Origin: Streblospio benedicti
Lineage: Eukaryota > Annelida > Polychaeta > Spionida > Spionidae
Length of the DNA: 64,000 nucleotides
Assembly (NCBI GenBank): GCA_019095985.1
Contig: CM032660.1
Span: 45,986,889-46,050,888 of the forward strand
Direction of reading: 5' to 3'
Of this stretch, positions 13,201-27,900 are shown in pieces. The notes beneath the pieces are model-generated. The model searched no databases. It was given only the letters and a program-made list of their open reading frames with translations, and had not been told where the DNA came from. The translations under genes and the position numbers were made by a program. Each line of letters begins with the position of its first letter. Position 1 is the first letter of the stretch.

Positions 13201-16200
13201 GCACAAAATAAAGTTTCACCATAAACATCTTTACTGACCAAATACTTCTTAAGTCACGGCGTTCAATCTGTTCGTAACGTTCGTGTGGGAACGCAATCTT
13301 CATGTGGAATTCCCGTAACGTACGTGTGGAGATGCACACATTGGACAATTCAACCAAGAAAAAAATAGTTTTTTCAACATATTGTAAGAAGGCACTGAAA
13401 CTAAGGTAAGGTCCATGCACAATGGGAATATCTGCCCTTTCAAAATCTGTAATCCTCAACTGGTGACATGGTCCAGTATTCTCTATTATCTCTGGACAAG
13501 TTTGGAACCGAGCTCAATTTTGACTAAAGTGACCAAGTAAAATGTAAACTTTATATAAAGTAGATGTTTACTCTGTTCTCAAGCGTGTCAGGAAGACATC
13601 TGATGTAATACAGTTTGTTATACCACCAAGCCACTGAGTTACTACGTTTTATTGATCTTCGTGTGGAGGGCAACTCATGTTACGTGTGTATTAGATATCA
13701 TATAATAGTGTGCATATATTTTGCTTTGCTGCACTGTAAACCAGATTAATACAGAGCTATATTTTACCTGAAGTAGAGATTCAATATATAGATCTACTGT
13801 ACATTACCCAATGCACTTCAATATATTACGTTCACCGGTCAAAATCGAATCAGCTATATCACGATACCTCCTAAAACATTTTTTTCCCATAAAGAACAAA
13901 CAATATGACCATCTAATGGTGAAGATAAGAAACCATATGCGACTTAACACACATAAACAAAATTTCCTTATGAAATATGCATTATTTATGACATTTGGAT
14001 ATTTCTTTCCGAACGGTCAAACAAGTAAGCATTGGAGACGTTTTCTTATTCAAAAAATTATTTTCCGATCCTGGCGTAGGGGTTTAAAAAATCTATACAA
14101 AAAATGTATGAGGTATGGCGTCCAGGGGCTTAAATAGTGTTGAAAATACAATACAATTAAATTTTGCTTGGGAAGTTAGTGTTTTTCCAGCTTTATCAAT
14201 TGCAAAGATACTGCAATATACACACGAATATCGAGTTGCCCCAAAATTGTTTACACACGAAATCGAGTTGCTTACCAGAGTTTTAATTTCTTAGATTTAG
14301 CAGCTTTTTTCACTTACATGGCCATCAAACTTTTGTCTGTAATATAAGAAAGTGCCAGTCCACCTTTGTGATTTACGAAATGTGAAACATACCACATACA
14401 TTCAACATAAACATAGCTTTTCTGCAATTGAGTGCTAACAGTGATCAGGTGTTTGTCAACTTATCCAGAGATAATCAAGAAATGTGGAGATGGGCATGCG
14501 TAAAAAGTGACTTAATCTCAATGAGGACCTATTTTTGTAGTGCATGGACTGAAATTTTAAGCATTGTGAAGTAGATAACTTACCCTTCAAGTACAAAATG
14601 TTGGAGAGCTACATCCGTCGCCACCTTATTTCCACACGTACGTTACGGACTTCCAAATGAAGAATGCGTTCCCACACGAACGTTACGAACAGATTGAATG
14701 CCGTTTAAGTGGCATAGTTAATTAATGATAAAGTTCTATCCTGATGATTTAGAGGCAGGAAAATTTCTCTCCAAATTGTGCACAGTTCATCGTGTGAATA
14801 CGATCGCTGGCGCCCTCGTAAAAATATTTATGCAAAACAACTGACGAGAGAAGGCACTTTTATAATGTGAATTGTTACGATAACAATGGGAAAGTAGTTT
14901 TATGCAACAGGCCCTGGGGTCGGGTTTATAAAGAATTTTAACCGACTGGTGCATTTTTGTTGTATAGTAACGACTGATTTACCGACGCCATTAAAGTGTA
15001 TGTAGCGACGTGCTTATAAAGCTATCGTTCACGTGTCGGTCGGTAATGTACGATTTCAGTACAATGTAGTAAAAATTGTCATAAAATGTAGCCTGACCGA
15101 CTATAAAGGCGATAACTAAATAACTGACGTCACTTTTGTGCTCTCTGCCAATTGCAACAAATTAAAAACACAAATGGCCCCAATAATTTATTTTTAAATG
15201 TTATTAGAAAATACATTTTCTAAAATGAAGACGCTGGTCATATAGATTAGAAAAAATCTATTACTAACTCTCTTATTGAAACATATTAAGGGCTAATTTT
15301 GGTTCAGAAACACATGAATAAGAGTTCACAAGCCGTGTTTAATCTGGGACCATCCCTTGTTGGCTGTAAGCTATTGTGTAGTGGTGCTGTGGGCGCAACG
15401 ACCCACATATTAGGGTTTAACAACCAAGTGAATGTGGTCATTAATAACAATACCTAAGTCCTTAACCCCATTTTTAGCGATGATTTTAAGGCTTATAAAG
15501 AATCTTAACGACTGGTGCATTTTTGATGTAATGACTGCTTTACCGACATCGCTAATGTGCATGCAACGACGTGCTTATAATACCATAGTTGAAGTAACTG
15601 TCATAACTTACATATTTCAGTACAATTCAGTATATGTTGTCGTTAAAATGCAGCATTACCGACTACGATGACAAGCTGATGTCACTTTTGTGCTCTCTGT
15701 AAAGCGCAACAAAATCAAATCGCACAGGTCTCTAATAATCTATTAATATATAATTACGGGAACCGGCTGTTACCTACTTTTGCCCACCACCCCCTACGAA
15801 TCTTGGATATTTATCCCCCTTTCCTCTTATCAGTGGCGTTTCAGGGCTTCAAGACTAGACCCGCTCCCTGCCTTACTAATGTGTGCATGTTGCCATATGC
15901 ACGATACCTTTCATTCTCTACTCATTTAGGCCACTGCTTCACTGAACCTGCTTGGCAATGCTGATTCAACGAAAATGTGACATTTTTCCTCTCCTGGTGC
16001 TTACCACTGCAGTTTTTTCCCTGAAAAACTTCAACTTGAGCTGCGTCAGTAATGTAGAAATCGGTTCACAAGCAGCACACATTCGATTATGTCATCATTT
16101 ATGAGAAAACTGTTTTGAAATGGTCAAAAAATAACTAGCACGATAAGTGGAAGTGTTCTGTTTCCGGCCACTGTTTGTCCTTCACCTTGCAGTAACATAT

Positions 16201-18810
16201 GCCGTTGCAAACTAGACGATAATTTTCGTGACCAGGATTGTAAGCTCACACTATCATGAGACTGCACACAAAATAGAGGAAACACTAAGCTTCAAAATGA
16301 CACCTAAAACATATTTCTAGATGCAGTATGAAGCGACAAATTTGACTTCTGAAAAGTTTCTTTTTTTTTGTCGGAGAAACAAATGGGGTCCTGCGTGGCG
16401 TTCGGACCAACCGCCTTACGACATGTTCCACACTAAGAAATCACACCTCACGATCTCACAATCGCATTGTGTTTTCAATGCATTTTCCCCGTGTCCATTG
16501 TGTTTTCACGTGCCTGTCTACAGAATTCATTAATTTGTGTTTTATTTCATATTATTATCGTAAAATAGAGCAATACATCTACTGCAAAGGCGATAAAATG
16601 ATATGTAATCAAAATATCATCATAGGAATATTGTTTTAAGATATATAACTTCACCCCAAAGTGCTGTGTGAGTTCTTCTACAATGTATGTTACTTTTGAT
16701 GGAAATTCATTTATCCTGGATATGACATATACAAGTTCAACAATAGTTTCTAAACAAGGATAATAATCAGTTCATACACTAAGCTTTTCAACCATCTGTG
16801 AACAAGTTGGTGGTTGGCGTTGAAAGCTTAGTGTATGAACTGATTATTATTCTTGTTTAGAGACTATTGTTGAACTTGTATATGTATTTTGTTACTATCT
16901 TCTATTATCGTCCACGGGTACAATACCACGGGTATTGTACATCACAGGTTAAGTGTGACAGACGAATCTGGACAGCGTTTTTCACATTTTCGTTTCAATC
17001 ATACCCAAAATAGTCTCCGAAGGAGACGGGCCAGCTAGTTTTATATAATTCAGACAATTGATTTTATGGAAAAAAAACAGACATTAGACAGATTAATTAC
17101 TTAATCTCTTATTCAAATATATTGAGGAATACATTTGGTTCAGAAACACATAAGACTTTACAAACTCTGTTTAATCTTTGGATCATCATTTGTCGGCTGT
17201 GTGCTGATGTGCAGAGGTGATGTTGGGCGCAATGACGTGCGTTTTAGTGTTAACAACCACACAACTGTGGTCGCTTAAGTATTCGTCGTGACACCTTAAC
17301 CACAGTTTTTTATAAGTCTAAAATGAACAAAATATTTTTATAAGTCCCGTTTCTTAAAAAATTAGACTACAGATACGTGTTGCAGCGATGGTTTCAGATA
17401 AACAGTACAACAATGATTAGCGAAAGACACCATTAAAATCACTCTTAGAGACACATCTTGGAAAGGGTCTTAATCGTAAGTTTAACCTCTTGTCTACAAC
17501 ATATCAAAATATTAATCTTTTTGGTCGGTGCGCATGGGCAAGTATACGTAACTTTGGCTATTTCTAACAGCTTTCCCCCATTTAAACACATTGTAAAAAT
17601 TTGACCTAGATAACTTCCGGTACTAGTCGCATGAATAACAAACTTAATCGACGTGGACACATTTTGTTCTTTAAAAACGTTTTTTTCATGTAGGATGGCA
17701 TTTCAGAATATTAAGATTCGAGTGCGCAAGCATCGTATTTTGGCAACAAACTTGGGCTAAAATGTGCATTTTGCGAGAGATAACAAGCCGAGCGCACCTG
17801 CCACTTCCAGGAATGGACCGAACTTCAAAGAGATCACACACTGCTGCAGGCGTAACTGTGTAACGACTAACGTAAAATACTGCCAAAACCCGGATCTTAA
17901 AATAACATTCAGGGATATTGGTCTCGGCCTGAATTTGCGGCTTATAAAACTTCAAATCGTCCCTGAAAACGTGGTTAAGGTGTCGTTAATAACGACCACA
18001 GTTGGGTGGTTGTTAACACTAAAACGCACGTCGTTACGCCCACACCACCTCTAGATCCCTATACACCGTAGCACACAGCCAATAATTGTTGACCCTAGAT
18101 TAAACACGGTTTGTTTAAAGTCTTATTTATGTGTTTCTGAACCAAAATTATTGCTCAATATATTTCAATAAGAGATTGATTAATTAATATGTCCGACATA
18201 TATGTCCATATTGTCTATATTTTTATAAGATTCATTTTCTTAATTGCTAGGCATTTAAAATAAATTATTATGGCTATATGCGTTTTGATTNNNNNNNNNN
18301 NNNNNNNNNNNNNNNNNNNNNNNNNNNNNNNNNNNNNNNNNNNNNNNNNNNNNNNNNNNNNNNNNNNNNNNNNNNNNNNNNNNNNNNNNNGTTTCTATTG
18401 ATATGAGAAGCTTATAGAATAATATAATAAAAAGAAGAAGTTTATATTGTGTTTCTAAAAAACAGTGGTAATGAAAACCAGTTCAACATAAATATGGGAC
18501 CTACTGCCACTCACGTAAAGGACCGTCACACTGGTTTCCACGTCTACATCACGTCCAAAACACTGATGAAAATATTGTGGACGTGATTGTCAGTCATATT
18601 GACGTGTTTAAGACGTGTTTAAAACGTGCTGCAACCGACGTATGTATGTGAGAGAACGTGGGAGCAAAGAACGACGTCGTTGGACGTGGAAACAAGTTTT
18701 GAACTGCTATTTTTTTTATTCCGCGTCCAACCACGGGCTTTACACGTGATAAAGACGTGCAACACACGTGAAGCAGACGAGATAATCGGTGCTACGACAG
18801 TGTTCAATAC

Positions 18811-18903
<93 letters not shown>

Positions 18904-21900
18904 CACGCGCCATTATATGGCTGTTTCGTTTGCTAAATGTTGGGAGGTACATATGTCAATGCAGTACCCAAACTGCTTATTTGCACAAATAATGGCTGGA
19001 CGTGGTTCGCCTTGCTAAGGCAGTGCTAAGGCAGTGTTTCGCCAGTGCGACAGACGCAGACGGCTACATCACGTACAAAGCACGAACAAAATTTTAAATT
19101 GACAAAAAATTCCGATGACAACCACGTCCACCAGATTTTTTAAACCATTTTGGTCGTCATACGGCCGTGATGCAGCCGTGATAGTGTATGTGAACGGCCC
19201 TTCATAATACAATAATACATACTAGCTTATACCCGTGTGGTCAAAGAGGCATGCTGAGAATCACATTGAATCACTCCAGTTACACAATCATATAAGTAGA
19301 TCCCAACTAAATCATTGGTGAAATCCATTGCCTTGGCATGTAAAATGAAAATCTAAGGGAGGAAATGTTAGTGTCCATGTAAATGGGAACACAATGCCCT
19401 CCATGGGCATAGAAAAAATACATATTTGATGAGTGTATAAATATGTTTTTACAGCATTTTATTTTCAAGCACCCTTGTCCTGATGACACTTGCCCACGTC
19501 CTGACAGCACCACCACCCATCCTGCAAGCACCCTGACAGCATCCACACACACACACAACATCCAAGATCAAGCCAAGGCGTCATTCATTGAAAGGCCGTT
19601 TTTTGACTATGAAAACATGGCAGGGGGACCATCCTCTGTAATAGCCAGTGAAAATCAAAGGCATTGTGATTTTTTCCCTAACATTGGCTATAAGTGTTCT
19701 TATTTAGAGAGTACAAACTACAAACACATAAATAATGTTAACACACTAACTACACAGCAAACATAAGCATCAAGTATGATTCATTTGTTGAGGTTTTCAG
19801 AACTATATAACAACAGTCGATGATGAAAAGAAAGTCAAGACACCAGCCATCCAAAAATAAAGGCCACTCCACAATGTCCGCATTTTGACACCACCCACCC
19901 ACTTACTGATAGTACCTGCCAACATGCCCCCATCCCAAGACCACTAATCAATAACAAATACATATTACGTAGTTCGGGTCTTTACCAGTGGTCTACACCA
20001 TCCACTCTGACCCATCATCCTGATAGCACCCACCCTTGTTCTAAATAAAGCTCAGCCCCAAATCTGACACCTATCGACCATAGCATGCTTCCCATCCTGA
20101 CAGCACCGATGACTTGATAGCACACACCGGTACTATCATTACCAAACCCCCATCCTGCTTGAAGCCACATACACATTGGCATAGCCCAGATACAGACACA
20201 TTTTGATACTTACACAATACACACATATAGGCCTTTTAATACTTAGGTTCTGTCCATTATGTCCAACCATGATAGTAATAAATTATATTAATCTTCCAAG
20301 CATCCCTACTCCCGATTACTACAGCGTGACTACAGGAACAGTCACTCCATGTACATGTCCGTACAATTAGGTCTCAGCCAAGTTATTTTAGTCACAGCTA
20401 AGGTAGGAAAAGTTAGTATTTATGTATAATGCCTTCCATGGACATAGGAAAGGGATATATTGAGTAAAAAGTATGAAATGAGTACAGCACTCTTTTTCTC
20501 CAGCACCCACCCTTGTGCAAATTGTGGGAATGGGTGATACTTTGTAACGTTGGCTCTGACCACTTTTGTTAGTACATACAGATAAATTATTGGGACACTT
20601 CAATATTGGGACACTTCATTGTACTGACAACTTAGCACCTTCCAAGTATCCAGTATGATATGGAGAAAGAGCGTTTTGGAACGACATTTAAGACTGAAGG
20701 TAAATTGAGATAGGGAAGTTTTATAACACAATATAGAATCTTTTGCAGTGAGCAAGAAGTCAAGCAACAGATCAAGCTATGGATTTCTGAGCTTGTATGT
20801 AGTATACTTGGCGCAGATGGAGAACTACCTGGATTAACTAGTATTTGAAGCTCGTATAAGTATATCTCAAGTAAGTCATTGATCACTAAATGCACTTGGC
20901 ATCTAATATGCAAAAGCTATGGGATGAAAAATTAGTGTCTATGGTAATGGGAACATAATGCTATCCATGGCACAGATATTTTCACATACGTCAGTGGAAC
21001 ATCCCTATTAAGACTGCCCAAGGACTGGCGTCAAGTGGCTTAACATAAGGGTGGACTCTTTAGGGACGTTTGCAATGGTCTTTTTTATGAAGACTTGGGA
21101 CTGTTATAAATCATGTTATAATAGAGGTTGTGTATTTATAGAGGTGGTCTTGATTGAAGGTTCTAATGTACACATAGCCCAATTGGGGATCCCTAATCCC
21201 TAGTATTTGAACCCATGTGACACCATTGTCTTTATGACATCACACTTCTCCACATGATGCTGTCTGTCTGCTATTTTTATTATAAAACTGCTAATTAACA
21301 ACCACCAGGGCCATTTTTACGCTGAAAAACATATATACGTGCAAACTACACAGTACCATGAACGATCTCCTGTAGTCAGATGGCGTCCAGCTAGTCAAGT
21401 TAAAGAGGAGATAGCCGAACAAAGTCCAAAAATTAGCATATTAATATATAGGATTGAGGCTGGGATTCGTCCCTTCATGATTATGAAGGCTTGGGCCCAT
21501 TTAAGTAGAGGTAATGACTAATAGAGTTGGTCTTCATTCAAGGTTCTAGTGTATGGAACTTTCCTCTTCACAAAACTCAAAACATCATACAATTCTAGCT
21601 TAATGTATCATGTCTCCAATTCACACAGACCAAATAAGAAGAGATGCTAAGCTTGTCAGTCAGGATCTTTTTTCAAGTATGACATTATTTCAGGAAAGTA
21701 CTCATTCTTACCTTACCATATGCATTAGTGAATACACTAACTATCTACACAAATGGTTGATATCTACATTTACCACATTAGGTCATCACAATTTAGTTGT
21801 CACAAATTAAGTTTGCTTACTTTTATATTGCAAGTAAGGAGTCAACACAGTATATTTTGGTATCACTCACTCATTCAACCCATTTAACAATGTATAGTAG

Positions 21901-24900
21901 GTAGGTAATGTGAATGTATGTTTTATGATCTTAAATCCTTGCTGTGCCTGATCAGATGATTCTACATTCACTCCAGGTCATTGGCATCCTTGTCATACTT
22001 TATCTTTCTCAATTCCCTCGGGAGCATGCAGCATATCACAACCACAGCATAGACATGCTTATCAATCAACATTAGCAGTCACCCGTCTGACCTGGAACTA
22101 TTAAACGTGTAGGTACCACAGAGCAGTGTGCAACTATTCAGAGATGGATTTTATCATCACCCATGACCAAACGCCACCACACAACTCCACAATTTTCTGG
22201 TCACTAGCCAACTCCCTATCCATTTGGCCACAGAAGCACACACAATACTCATTCAAGGGAGCAAAATGAGAACTTACTCATTGCAGTTGAATTCCCGTTC
22301 ATTTTCAGTACACTCTTCCCATAAGTCGGTGACATCTGGAGAATCGAAGATGTTTTCATCGGGGCGTCTACCACAATTATCACCGAAACACATAAGTTCG
22401 AAGTTTTCTCCTTCATATGCGCAAATGTCGGTAATATTCATGACCTCCTCACATGGTGCTGGAAATAAAATATTAAAGTCTCCATTTCAAGATTTGTATG
22501 AGGCAGTTTTATATGTTATGATTTTGTAATCTGTTTTTTATGTTTCTCATCTCTGAATAAGACTCTTACTTAAGTGGTTTGAAAGTGTTTGTAACTATAA
22601 CTAATGTAAAATTAGTGTCACATACACATTTGAGTTTGAGAAACTGATGAGTAAATGTTCAATATCCAAAATGTTACTTGTATTTTAACGGATGCAATAA
22701 TGTGTACTTTAAAATCATATCTAGAACACAAACTGACCTTCTGTGGTTGGAGGTATGGTTGTAGTTGTGGTCACTATAATGTGAATATAAGAAGCATAAT
22801 CAGGTGATAAATATATATTATACACTATATTTTAATTCAGAACAGGCTACACAATAAATACATGCTTGTTTGGAATATGATTGGTTTAGATTTAACTTTA
22901 CCCTAGATCTAACTTGAGTGTTAATATTTGGTATGGTTTCGTAGGATTTCAACTCTTGGTCCAGATACCCCTGATCCTTATTAATCACATTTACACATCA
23001 CATTTATAAACTAAGGCTTGCCACTGAATTGCTTTTATTTCAAGATATAATCAAAACAGCAACAGATAACTATGGAAATCATGATTTCATTTTAACAATC
23101 GCTAATTATTGGTCTATACCTCCAATATTTTGATGACTGGCAGTTTACCTTGATCACGGAAGCGAGGTCATTTACTACGAATTAAATAACCTCGAAGGAG
23201 CCTCCGGGAATTGTTTGTGTTTATCCCTGGGTTCTTTTTCAAGGATCTTCCTCTTCTGCATTAATGCTGGATTAAATGGTACATGTCCTGTTTTTTCTTG
23301 ATGTTGACTAAAGGCTGATTTTTCATCTTCCTTTTTAATGACTTCTTACGGTCTTCTCTCTCTCGTAGTGATCTTCCTGTTTCACCAATGTAAATATCCC
23401 CCACACCTGGCACTCTGTCTCATACACTACTCCACATTGGTCCTCTGGCTTCATTTTATCTTTTGGATGGACTAAGGTTTGCCTAAGGGTTTGTCCTGAT
23501 TTGTGGTAGAGCACTGACCAAACCCCAACACTCCTTTGATGTTATTTACTTCCCAGTTAATGAACTCATTTCCATAATCAAGATGAACAGCTAGTCATCG
23601 AAATATTGGAGGTATAAATCCATTATTAGCTATTGTTAAAAAGAATTCATGCTTTCCATAGTTATAAATGGACCCATCCCTGTCTCAGATGGTCTACGTA
23701 CCAACTGAGCAGTAGTATTTTCATGGAGGTTTACAATAGTCTCTTTATCAAGGTTTGAGACTGAAATATATGGACATTTGATTTGTCGCACAAGACTGAT
23801 ATTAATCAGTTTATGAAGAAATTAACAAAAGAAGATACAGTAGAACCTTTACTGAAAACCACCTCTGCGAGACCATCTTTGTAATGAGACCATTCCTTCA
23901 TAAAGTGATCATCGTTAACTGCCATAAAAACACTGTACCTATTGAGACCACTTGAAGTCAGTCTCATGGGCGGTCTTTATCCAGAGGTTGTACTGTATAT
24001 AACCATACACTATGCTAACACCCACCTTGCTCAGTGCCGCACTTCTTCACAATGATGTCCTCCACTAAGATGGACTTGCTACTGTCATCTCCATCGCAGC
24101 CAAATGAGATCCAGATTTTGTGAACAAGTGGTCGGGCATCGTCGTTGATGGTCAAGCAGACGGTCACTGGTGCAGCGCCCATGCTCACCACTGGCTCCTG
24201 TCAGCAGCAGAGTAACATGCAGTGCCAAGTACTGCTAATATATGCCTGTTGTATTGAGTATTTTTGCATGTATCATTTTCGTTTTCCAAGCACGTTTGAT
24301 TATATTCTAACTATTTAATTGTTGAACGAATTCATTAGCTGTGTTAATTCATTTAATACAATACTTTCTGCATAGCAACAGCTATCATAATTTACAAATA
24401 TATCTCAATATTTCGACAACAATGTCTGTTTGTCTTTTTTGTCTTATGATAGCTGTTGCTATGAAGAAAGTATTGTATTATAACTATTTAATTGTAATGA
24501 ATACTCTTCTATATGCAGACAGCAATAGAGACAATACACAACAATATAAAACAATACAAAACAATAAAATACAGTATAGCCTAACCCAATAGAGTCATGT
24601 CACAATCTAGAACAGTAAAGGGTACACTAGTGTTTCTACAGATGTATATGTGTAATTTGATAAAGTTTCTCTATTGTTGTCTTCTCAACAGATATATTTT
24701 GTAACTGCTTAGCTTACGGTCATGGCAAACACCACATCGCCCTGGAAGTCGTAGCCTGTGAAGGTGACCTGGTCAGCCCCACGCACGGCCACACACAGCT
24801 CGTCCAGGTAGAACTCGAGCATAGTTTCGTCTGGCGTGATCACCAGCGAGTCTCTGCAAGTCAGCAGACGGCCAACATATACACCGTCGTGGGTTCACAG

Positions 24901-27900
24901 CCAATGGCAGATCCAGGGTTTTGAAAAGGCGGGTGGGGGCGCACTTAAGGGGAAGGGGGGTGGGGGCGCACTTAAAGGATTTCATGTAAAACCCTATGAA
25001 AATGAAGTATTTTGGTGGGAAAAGGTGGGGGGGTTGCCTCCTGCGTCCCCTGGTTCTGCCTATGACAGCAATATATGTTACACTGCCTATAAGCAGTCTT
25101 ACAATATCCTAGTGTCAATAACTTGTATAGCCTAATCATAAACCAAAAATAGATGAGGATGCATTGCCCTTACTTTTCACATGCGAAGGTGGCGTCAGCG
25201 ATGTCACACTCCTTGAACAGGTAGTTGACATCATCCGGTTCTGCCAGTGCATCGTCGCCCTTTCCACACTCACCAAAGCATTTCACATCAAAGTTGGATT
25301 GCTGGTACTCGCACAAGTCATCGATCTCTTCACATGGTTCTACGTGCACAATACAATAGCATAAACGACACTTCACATTGCTACGGACTGACAAAGCAAG
25401 CTAAACCACGGCACAGATTTTGGCCAGAGAAATATTGTTTTGTAAATTATAATTAAAACTGAGGTCACTCTAGAGATGAAAAGGTTATTATACAATAAGA
25501 GTAATCGAATTCATATTGTGCTTTTGAACATAAAACTCTGTGGTAAGGACAGACAATTACACATAGTTCAGATTGACAAATTGAGCTATTATATGCGATT
25601 AGTAAGTCCAACTATACATTAAAGATTTGTCATCGACTTCAACAGCCATTGTGTTCTCCATACTTCACTAGCCCATAGAATAAGAAAAAAAAAACGAAAA
25701 TAAGAAAAATGAAAATAACATGACTGATTTTGTGATGAATCCATTACAATCTGAATACTTGCGGAGACAAACCATACCCGGCTTGGAGTCTTTTGTCACT
25801 AGGTAAAAAAATGTGAAATATGGATTTATCAGAAAATAAGTCAATCTCTTTAGAGGAAAAAAAGAAGTCCAGCGAGTTTCGTTTCAAAATGAAACAAAAT
25901 TATTAAACACTATAAATGTACCTGGAGATTTGCATGACTCAATAATCACGCCTTCAACTGTCACTTTCTTTGTTGATGAAGACTCAAATTTCAAACAGAT
26001 CTTGTTACCAAGAGCGCCAACACCTCCAGCGAAATTGTTGGATTCACCACCAAAATGGTTGGAATAGTATTGCCAAGAGTTGGGGTCATCCGATGGTCTC
26101 ACATACGTCTGAAACAATGCAATATGATATACATTTGATAAAGTGCCACGGAGAATACACAACTATTATGACAGGCCCTCAGCATCTAGTACGTAATTAA
26201 ATTCTTTCATCTGGCAATAGGAAGTTTTCTCTCATTTTACTTTTGACTTTTACCGTCTAATTAAGAACATACTAACAGTTTTGAATTTTCACTAATTCAA
26301 TTTTTTTTTTAATTAATTTACTGTATTTCGAAATAAAAGAAATTAGTGAAAATGCAAATTATTAGTGCATTATTTAATAGACAGTAAACGTCAGAGGTTA
26401 AAAAAATACTAATCAAGTAGGTGTGTTTCCAACAAATCTAATGAGCCGAGGATTCTCAGATGTACTGGTTGCTGGTTATGTTCTTTAGTGGCTTGTATGC
26501 AAAAGAAACTTTCAGTCAGTATCATTTACTTAATCTTCATCACACTCCGAGACCTGCATGCAACAAGCAGTGAGGCATGACAAAAAACCATATTCGAAGG
26601 TCAACGATGATACTAAGATGATATTGATTCTTACTGCATTCAATGAGCCAATTCTACCTCTAGGATGATGCAGGTTCTACTAACTTTCACATTTGTTACG
26701 GTGGGGGTAAAATCATGGGTTTTGTACACAAGAAAGGTAGTGGAAATTCTAAAAAAAAAACACAAAAATTACATTTTGGGGTGAAAAAGATAGGGCGCGT
26801 GCCCCCTGTTGCACCCCTGAATGTGCCTATGGGGTTATAGCCATAATTTAGGTCAACAACAAAGGTCGGTTTCAGACGGCGTGTTGAGAGCACGTACCTG
26901 ATATATAACAGGCTGTGCTGTTATAAAGTTTGTATCATCATTGTAAGTGCATACAATGCATAATTTTCACATAGTGTAATTTCACCTTTAATTCATTCGA
27001 GGATTATTTTCATACTGAATACTCTTGGATTAATATTGGTTTACAGTACTTAATTGGTTTTGTTAACAGTTCAGTTTTGGCCAAGTTTTCGGAATATCAT
27101 CATCATGAAATTTGTTAAATAAATTTTATTCAAAAACACAAAGGACATTATCTTATTTAAAATGACTAGAGATGGCCTGCCAATAATCTGCCATGGACAC
27201 CTCCAACCGGTTACAAATATATATGTATGTAATTGAATCCAACTGCAATCACTTATTTGATGTCATTTTGTTACTACTAAAGGCCAATATGGAAATAAGA
27301 AATTGTGTTTTTAGTTGCAAAACTTTGATTGTTATTTTTTAATTTTTTCATGTTTGCACAATTATTGGTATCTATTGTCAGTAAATTTTATTTTAATTGT
27401 AAAATTCTTCACCCAGACCGGCTGATTAGGGTTATATTGTAAGTATTAGTATTTCCCAATAAAATTTTGTCAACCTGTGATCAGTGCTATTCAAATTTTC
27501 TTTAATGTTTTTACTGTCTATTTCATATCATATCTTAGTTTTAAGTTGTTGTAATGTGCATTTATCATATTAATTATGAATAAATATCAAATGAAATAAA
27601 ATATTACGCTATGTACCAACAGCACATAGCCTCCCTCTGATATAATCATTAGATTTGATGGCTGATGCACACAAACAAATAAAAGAGCGCACATACCTCA
27701 TCAGGCACGGGTTCCATATCCATGTAGAGCGTGACAGTCACGCTGCTGATCTCTGCTGCCCAGAACTCGATGAGGAAGACGCGCACGGTGTCGCCGGCGA
27801 TGAAGAAGCACACCTCGGGGTCGGGCCCGTCCAGCTCGGCCATGGCCCCGCTGCCCTGCAGGATGGTGTCCTGCAGAGCGGACGGATCCACCGTCACGTC

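Noticed and set aside
16900-17060. GAAGGAGACGGGCCAGCTAGT as a retroelement 3' end
   Set aside because: The phrase is suggestive, but there is no coding part or tail to support it.
18619-19018. Frames of alternating Thr-His or Cys-Val
   Set aside because: Translations of the (GT)n tract.
8922-22277. Candidate missing beta-half exons in the visible intron
   Set aside because: Minus-strand frames such as 20632-20913 lack the FP-x-C, beta-strand and terminal Cys pattern and have no matching splice phases.
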